Shown: piece by piece, positions 13,709-17,578 of the stretch
Position numbering within the stretch: the first letter of the stretch is position 1
How the letters are laid out: each line of letters begins with the position of its first letter
NCBI GenBank assembly: GCA_031550095.1
Contig: JAVBOX010000032.1
Span: 1-17,578 of the forward strand
DNA: 17,578 bases
Direction of reading: 5' to 3'
Origin: Avichristensenella sp031550095
GTDB lineage: Bacteria > Bacillota > Clostridia > Christensenellales > Aristaeellaceae
Notes under the pieces: model-generated
Told to the model about the DNA's origin: nothing
The model's input: only the letters and a program-made list of their open reading frames with translations
The model's database searches: none
Position numbers and translations under genes: made by a program

Positions 13709-14515
13709 TTATTCGCTAAGCAGGGGAATCATTTCGTAGAGCCCCTTAAAAATCAAATGCGGCTTCACAGGGGACGCGTCCACATCCTGGAGCGTCGCTT
13801 CCCCGGAAAGGACCAAAATGGCCGTCATGCCAAAGTTCACGCCTGTGGCGATGTCGGTATAGAGCCTGTCCCCCACCATGGCTGTTTCTTGAACGGAGCA
13901 GCCGGTGATCTGAAGGGCCCCATCCACAATGCCCCGGTAGGGCTTGCCCAGAATCACATCCGGCCTTCGGCCCGTGCTCGCCTCGATGAAAGCGATGATG
14001 GCGCCGATATCCGGGATAAACCCATTTTCCGTGGGGCAGTTGAAATCGGGGTGGGTGGCAATATAAGGCAGCTTAGCCCGCACCAGATCGCAGACCCGCG
14101 TCATCTTCGCGTAGTCCAGGGTCGTATCAAAGCCGACGATCACATAATCCGGGTGCTCGCTGTCCAGCGCAACGCCCATGGCCTGGAGCTCATTGCGGAG
14201 GGCCTCATTTCCCAGCAAAAATGCCCGCTTTCCTCCAAAGTTCGCCTGGGCATACTGCCCTGCCGCCTGGCCGGATGTAAACACCCGCAAAAAAGGCTTC
14301 GTAACCCCCATCCGGCTGAGCTTTTGTACATAGGCATCCGCGTTTTTTGAGGAGTTATTCGTCAGGAAGAGCGCCTGTCTGCCCGTCCGGCGCAAGGCCT
14401 CTAAAAAATCCAGAGAACCTTGGAGAAGCCGGTCCTCCAAGTAAAAAGTTCCATCCATATCCAGCAAAAAACAGCGAATGTCGCGAAGGCGTTCCCGGGC
14501 GGCGGAATCGGTCAA
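13709..14515 (-). CDS. HAD-IIA family phosphatase (NagD-like)
   Basis: This 268-residue phosphohydrolase belongs to HAD subfamily IIA (NagD, phosphoglycolate and nucleotide phosphatases). Motif I is DMDGT with the nucleophile Asp19, motif II LTNNSS at 51-56, motif III GKP at 190-192, and motif IV GDRLYTD at 215-221. THPDFNCPTENGFIPDIGA, typical of the C2 cap, lies between. The start codon is TTG at 14515, supported by GAGGAGG at an 8-nt spacing with no ATG alternative before motif I. It is the first gene of an operon with the nucleotidyltransferase. Substrate is not predictable. The partner gene hints at a sugar phosphate, by inference only. Confidence 0.92.
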   Translation of the reverse strand: MTDSAARERLRDIRCFLLDMDGTFYLEDRLLQGSLDFLEALRRTGRQALFLTNNSSKNADAYVQKLSRMGVTKPFLRVFTSGQAAGQYAQANFGGKRAFLLGNEALRNELQAMGVALDSEHPDYVIVGFDTTLDYAKMTRVCDLVRAKLPYIATHPDFNCPTENGFIPDIGAIIAFIEASTGRRPDVILGKPYRGIVDGALQITGCSVQETAMVGDRLYTDIATGVNFGMTAILVLSGEATLQDVDASPVKPHLIFKGLYEMIPLLSE

Positions 14516-14558
14516 GGCGGATGCCTCCTCATATAAGGTTTATACTATCTTATGCGCT

Positions 14559-14587
14559 ATCATACCAGAGGAAAACGGGATTGACAA
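14559..14587 (-). promoter_or_regulatory. promoter of the HAD-nucleotidyltransferase operon
   Basis: On the minus strand, TTGTCA (14582-14587), a 17-bp spacer and TATGAT (14559-14564) preceded by TGG form a strong extended -10 promoter. The leader to the TTG start is about 37 nt. It stands back to back with the oxidoreductase promoter, with the two -35 boxes only 16 bp apart. Confidence 0.75.
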
Positions 14588-14603
14588 GCATTCCCCTCAT
14601 GAC

Positions 14604-14632
14604 TTGCGGTTTTCTGTAAAAACGTGTACAAT
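14604..14632 (+). promoter_or_regulatory. promoter of the oxidoreductase-propeller operon
   Basis: TTGCGG (14604-14609), a 17-bp spacer and TACAAT (14627-14632) make a plausible sigma-A promoter with a start near 14639, leaving a leader of about 42 nt before the ATG at 14681. An AT-rich stretch (14641-14660) follows the start site. Confidence 0.6.
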
Positions 14633-14680
14633 GCGTATGCAATATTTTTTATTGAAAAAATGAGGAGGCGCGTCACGATT

Positions 14681-15763
14681 ATGGAAAAAGTACGCATCGG
14701 CATCATCGGCTGTGGCGGGATCGCGAACGGCAAGCACATGCCCTCGCTTCACAAAATCAAGGCCGTTGAAATGGTCGCTTTCTGTGATCTGATTCCAGAG
14801 CGGGCGGAGAAGGCGGCCAAGGAATATGGAGTTCCCGGCGCGAAAGTATTCACCGATTACCATGAGCTCCTGAAGCTTGACCTGGACGTTGTACACGTTC
14901 TGACGCCCAACAACTGCCACTCCCCCATCACCGTGGACGCCTTGGAATCCGGCAAGCACGTCATGTGCGAAAAGCCCATGGCCACTAGCAGCGCCGAAGC
15001 CCAGAAGATGCTGGATGCGGCCAAGCGCACCGGCAAGAAGTTCACCATCGGCTATCAGAACCGTTTCCGCCAAGATTCCTTATATCTAAAGAAATACTGC
15101 GACGCCGGCCTTCTCGGCGATATTTATTACGCCCGCGCTCAGGCCGTAAGGCGGCGCGGCGTGCCCACTTGGGGCGTGTTCCTGGATGAGGAAAAGCAGG
15201 GCGGCGGCCCCCTCATCGACATCGGCACCCATGCCCTGGATTTGACGCTCTGGTGTATGAATAATTATGAGCCCGAAATGGTGGTCGGCACCAAGTACCA
15301 TAAGCTTGCGCCACATGAAAACAGCGCCAACATGTTTGGTTCCTGGGATCCGGCAAAGTTTACGGTGGAGGATTCCGCCTTCGGCTTTGTCCGCATGAAG
15401 AACGGCGCCACCATCTTCCTGGAGGCCAGCTGGGCGCTGAACTCCCTGGATGTAAATGAGGCCAAGACCATCCTGTGCGGCACGGAGGGCGGCGCCGATA
15501 TGCTGGGCGAAAAAGACTCCCTCCGCATCAATGGTGAAAAGTTCTCAAAGCTCTATGTGACCGAGCCAGATCTGGGCGTTGGTGAGGTGCAGTTCTACGC
15601 CGGATCCGCTACCACCCCCGCGGACTTGGAGGCCCAGACATGGATTGGTCATGTGATGGAAGGCAAGCCCCTGCCCACAAAGCCCGAGCAAGCCTTCGTG
15701 GTCACCCAAATTCTGGAGGCGATCTACGCTTCCGCCAACACCGGCAAGGCCATCTACCTGTAA
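14681..15763 (+). CDS. Gfo/Idh/MocA family oxidoreductase
   Basis: This 360-residue NAD(P)-dependent dehydrogenase acts on a sugar, inositol or related polyol, judging by family. The Rossmann nucleotide-binding loop is GIIGCGGIA at 7-15. The conserved CEKPMA, with catalytic Lys98, is at 96-101, and GGGPLIDIGTHALDL at 174-188 carries the catalytic D-x-x-x-H pair (Asp180, His184). Length is typical. The ATG at 14681 is chosen because the fold begins there. GAGGAGG lies 12 nt upstream, a little far, and the in-frame ATG at 14660 overlaps that motif. It lies upstream of the propeller gene, whose ATG comes two bases after this stop codon. The substrate cannot be named. Confidence 0.93.
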   Translation: MEKVRIGIIGCGGIANGKHMPSLHKIKAVEMVAFCDLIPERAEKAAKEYGVPGAKVFTDYHELLKLDLDVVHVLTPNNCHSPITVDALESGKHVMCEKPMATSSAEAQKMLDAAKRTGKKFTIGYQNRFRQDSLYLKKYCDAGLLGDIYYARAQAVRRRGVPTWGVFLDEEKQGGGPLIDIGTHALDLTLWCMNNYEPEMVVGTKYHKLAPHENSANMFGSWDPAKFTVEDSAFGFVRMKNGATIFLEASWALNSLDVNEAKTILCGTEGGADMLGEKDSLRINGEKFSKLYVTEPDLGVGEVQFYAGSATTPADLEAQTWIGHVMEGKPLPTKPEQAFVVTQILEAIYASANTGKAIYL

Positions 15764-15765
15764 TC

Positions 15766-16323
15766 ATGCGCAGACTGATCGCCCTTTCCCTGCTTCTCGC
15801 GATGGCCTTTATACCCACCGCCCATGCCCTCCCGCTTACGGGGGGGCATGGCCGAGTTATGGCGCCTACATATGAACCTGTCGCCACCCCAACCCCGACC
15901 CCCGGGCCTACGCTTCCTCCGCCAAAGGCGCCTGATACCCTCAGCGTCGTTGATATGGCATTGCCGGAGAAGTTCAACTTGCGCAACAACACCTTTGGCA
16001 CCCTGAAGGCCAACGGGATCGCCATGGGCGCCCAGGATGGGTATGGCCAGTTGGACGGGATCCTGACCTTTCGCGGCGGCCCTTGGCGCCAAAACGCCGC
16101 GTTCGGCACAGCAAACGCGACGGAGGGCAGTCTGGAGATCGTCTGGCAGAAAAAGATAGGCGCCCTGGACAACTGGAGCGGCGTGGGCTGGAATGGTCAG
16201 CCGGCTTTGGTGCGCTGGACGGACGAATTAAAGCGGATCATGAACCTTTACGCTGAAAAAAACAGAAGGCCGGCTTGGTGGAGGCCATCTACTGCACCTT
16301 GGACGGGCATATCTACTTTTTAG
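15766..16323 (+). CDS. PQQ-like beta-propeller protein, N-terminal part (frame-interrupted)
   Basis: The open frame encodes 185 residues: a Sec signal peptide (MRRLIALSLLLAMAFIPTAHA), a Pro/Thr-rich linker (about 38-55: PTPTPGPTLPPPK), and the start of a propeller-like domain (about 75-165: LTFRGGPWRQNAAFGT, LEIVWQKKIGALDNW). At A AAA AAC (16257-16263) the original reading ends. The last 20 residues (RRPAWWRPSTAPWTGISTF) look like out-of-frame translation up to the TAG at 16321. A -1 shift there joins the protein to the 16275-17393 frame and gives about 542 residues. The ATG lies two bases after the oxidoreductase stop and has no strong Shine-Dalgarno sequence, so translation is probably coupled. 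Confidence 0.75.
   Translation: MRRLIALSLLLAMAFIPTAHALPLTGGHGRVMAPTYEPVATPTPTPGPTLPPPKAPDTLSVVDMALPEKFNLRNNTFGTLKANGIAMGAQDGYGQLDGILTFRGGPWRQNAAFGTANATEGSLEIVWQKKIGALDNWSGVGWNGQPALVRWTDELKRIMNLYAEKNRRPAWWRPSTAPWTGISTF
16257..16263 (+). other. A AAA AAC slippery heptamer at frame break
   Basis: Seven A residues (16256-16262) and a C are read in the incoming frame as GAA AAA AAC, the exact phase (X XXY YYZ) used for -1 ribosomal frameshifting. A -1 slip continues as CAG AAG GCC GGC and enters the long downstream propeller frame. One extra A in the run would give the same fusion. Only a weak GGCC/GGCC pairing lies downstream as a possible stimulator, and no strong upstream Shine-Dalgarno sequence is seen. 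Confidence 0.6.
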
Positions 16324-17393
16324 ATTTGGAAGATGGCTCGCCCACCCGGGACACGATCAACGTGGAATTTCCCATGAAGGGCAGCGTCAGCATCGATCCC
16401 CGGGGCGTTCCACTGCTTTACAGCGGCCAGGGCATTTCTCGCCTGACGGGAAGAACCGGCAAAATCGGCCTCAGGATTTTCAGCCTCATCGACGGGCAGG
16501 AGCTCTTCATGATCAATGGCCGGGACAGCGATTCCTATCGGGACCATGGGGCTTTCGATTCGGTTTGCCTGGTGGACGCCGCCAGCGACACCCTCATCGC
16601 CCCTGGAGAAAACGGGCTGATCTACACCTACAAGCTGAACACCCAGTTTGACCCGGAGGCCGGCGCACTATCCATCAAGCCTGAAAAAGGCGGCTACCGC
16701 TACCGGAACAGCAAGGGCCTTGGCGTGGAAAACAGCATTGCCGTATATGGCCATTTGGGGTATTTCGCGGACAATGGGGGCTTGCTGCATTGCGTTGATT
16801 TGAACACGCTGCAGCCCGTTTGGACAGCGAATGTCACTGACGATTCCGACGCCACCTGCGCCCTGGACCCCCAGCCGGACGGCCGCGTCCTCCTCTTCAC
16901 AGGCTGCGAAGTGGACATGCAAAAAAATGGGGGCAGCGCCTACATCCGCTGCTTCGACGCCATGACTGGGGCGTTGGTATGGGAATACAGCGAGGTCTGC
17001 ACCTATGATAAGGACGTCAACGGCGGCGTGCTCGGTTCCCCCGCGGTGGGCGAGGGCCCTGTTTCCAATCTGGTGTTTTTTCATATCGCGAAGACCTTCA
17101 AAGGCGGCGGCGCGTTGGTCGCCCTGGACAAGCAAACGGGCGATGTGATCTGGCGAAAAGAATTGCCCCGATATGGCTGGAGTTCCCCGGTGGCCATTTA
17201 TGGCGATGAGGGACAGGCGCACCTGATCCTAGGTGATTCCGGCGGAGTTCTGCGGCTTTTGGACGCGCGGACAGGGGAAGAAAGAGGCCGTGTGGAGCTA
17301 AATGGCAACATTGAGGGATCCCCCGCGGTGTATGGGGATATGCTGGTGATCGGCACCCGGGGATGCGTCATCTATGGCATCCGGATCCGGTAA
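16275..17393 (+). CDS. PQQ-like beta-propeller protein, C-terminal part (frame-interrupted)
   Basis: This frame carries most of a PQQ-like/PQQ-binding-type beta-propeller: repeated blade strands such as YCTLDGHIYFLDLEDG, GYFADNGGLLHCVDLNT, SAYIRCFDAMTGALVWEY, GALVALDKQTGDVIWRKEL and GGVLRLLDARTGEERGRV. The conserved Asp/Gln-x-TG-x-x-x-W turn recurs, typical of propellers that bind ligands or act as scaffolds. It lacks its own signal peptide and Shine-Dalgarno sequence. Its first possible start is a TTG at 16275, and homologous-looking sequence already runs upstream (KQKAGLVEAIY) to 16263. It should be read as the second half of the gene starting at 15766, secreted as one protein, if the frame is restored. 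Function unknown. Confidence 0.8.
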   Translation: MVEAIYCTLDGHIYFLDLEDGSPTRDTINVEFPMKGSVSIDPRGVPLLYSGQGISRLTGRTGKIGLRIFSLIDGQELFMINGRDSDSYRDHGAFDSVCLVDAASDTLIAPGENGLIYTYKLNTQFDPEAGALSIKPEKGGYRYRNSKGLGVENSIAVYGHLGYFADNGGLLHCVDLNTLQPVWTANVTDDSDATCALDPQPDGRVLLFTGCEVDMQKNGGSAYIRCFDAMTGALVWEYSEVCTYDKDVNGGVLGSPAVGEGPVSNLVFFHIAKTFKGGGALVALDKQTGDVIWRKELPRYGWSSPVAIYGDEGQAHLILGDSGGVLRLLDARTGEERGRVELNGNIEGSPAVYGDMLVIGTRGCVIYGIRIR

Positions 17394-17440
17394 GATGCCA
17401 AGGAAGTAGACACGAAAGAGCACTATGGCAGCGGACCAAA

Positions 17441-17578
17441 TCACACATCCCGGTTGAGAATAGGCTTCACCTGCCGCTGCCCCGGCACCATGATGGCCAG
17501 CGCGGCGATGAGGTTCACCCCCATGAATACCGCCAACACCAGCCGCTCGCTGACGTAGTCCGCCAAAAAGCCGGAAAG
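17441..17578 (-). CDS. MFS transporter, C-terminal fragment (runs off window)
   Basis: The minus-strand frame entering from the window edge is open for 45 codons and ends with TGA at 17441-17443. It reads as LSGFLADYVSERLVL..., then a hydrophobic helix (FMGVNLIAALAIMVP) and a polar tail VKPILNRDV. A G-x-L-A-D loop, last membrane helix and short basic tail with K-P-I-x-N-R are usual for the end of major facilitator superfamily transporters in Clostridia. The 5' end lies outside the window, so start and substrate are unknown. It is convergent with the propeller gene. Confidence 0.6.
   Translation of the reverse strand, partial: LSGFLADYVSERLVLAVFMGVNLIAALAIMVPGQRQVKPILNRDV

Noticed and set aside
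15766..17393. Pyrroloquinoline-quinone-dependent dehydrogenase
   Set aside because: Only PQQ-like propeller blades are visible; no cofactor-site disulfide pair or cytochrome domain was recognised, and the many blades are of the structural/BamB-like kind.

Overview
The window looks like chromosomal DNA of a moderately GC-rich Firmicute, most likely a Clostridia-class (gut-type) bacterium. The evidence is a groES-groEL operon behind a perfect CIRCE operator, strong AGGAGG-type ribosome binding sites, TTG and GTG start codons, a long-form hibernation factor, a clostridial-style class A PBP with a Cys-bearing C-terminal tail, and a secreted Cys/His-rich peptidoglycan-binding protein. I cannot name the genus from sequence alone. 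No CRISPR array, tRNA, rRNA, phage or transposase gene was recognised.

Layout. 1-2300: groES-groEL on the minus strand with CIRCE, a promoter and a terminator hairpin. 2433-3500: mutY, divergent from groES and apparently leaderless. 3501-3791: terminator-like hairpin plus the first copy of a 154-bp palindromic repeat (repeat A), ending at the stop codon of the convergent PBP gene. 3789-7239 (minus): class A PBP and hpf. 7323-8784 (minus): an amino-acid-type ABC permease and ATPase with overlapping reading frames and no substrate-binding protein nearby. 8827-9393: about 550 bp without a gene, packed with palindromes: four small inverted repeats, the second copy of repeat A, and a different 166-bp palindromic element (repeat B) butted against it. 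9391-11194 (minus): a membrane-anchored DUF4375/DMP19-like protein and a secreted serine beta-lactamase-family hydrolase. 11319-14515 (minus): a secreted three-domain peptidoglycan-binding protein, a GlmU-N-like nucleotidyltransferase and a HAD-IIA phosphatase. 14681-17393 (plus): a Gfo/Idh/MocA oxidoreductase followed two bases later by a secreted PQQ-like beta-propeller protein whose frame is broken at A AAA AAC. 17441-17578 (minus): the C-terminus of a probable MFS transporter.

How the genes fit together. Much of the minus-strand content concerns the cell envelope (PBP, peptidoglycan-binding protein, serine hydrolase, and possibly the HAD/nucleotidyltransferase pair), mixed with stress and housekeeping genes (GroESL, HPF, MutY). 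I see no clear new defence or mobile system. The signals most worth a second look are the split propeller gene with a correctly phased -1 slippery heptamer, the two palindromic repeat families whose terminal TAG doubles as a stop codon for neighbouring genes, and the C-x4-H-x2-C-x4-H repeats of the secreted peptidoglycan-binding protein.
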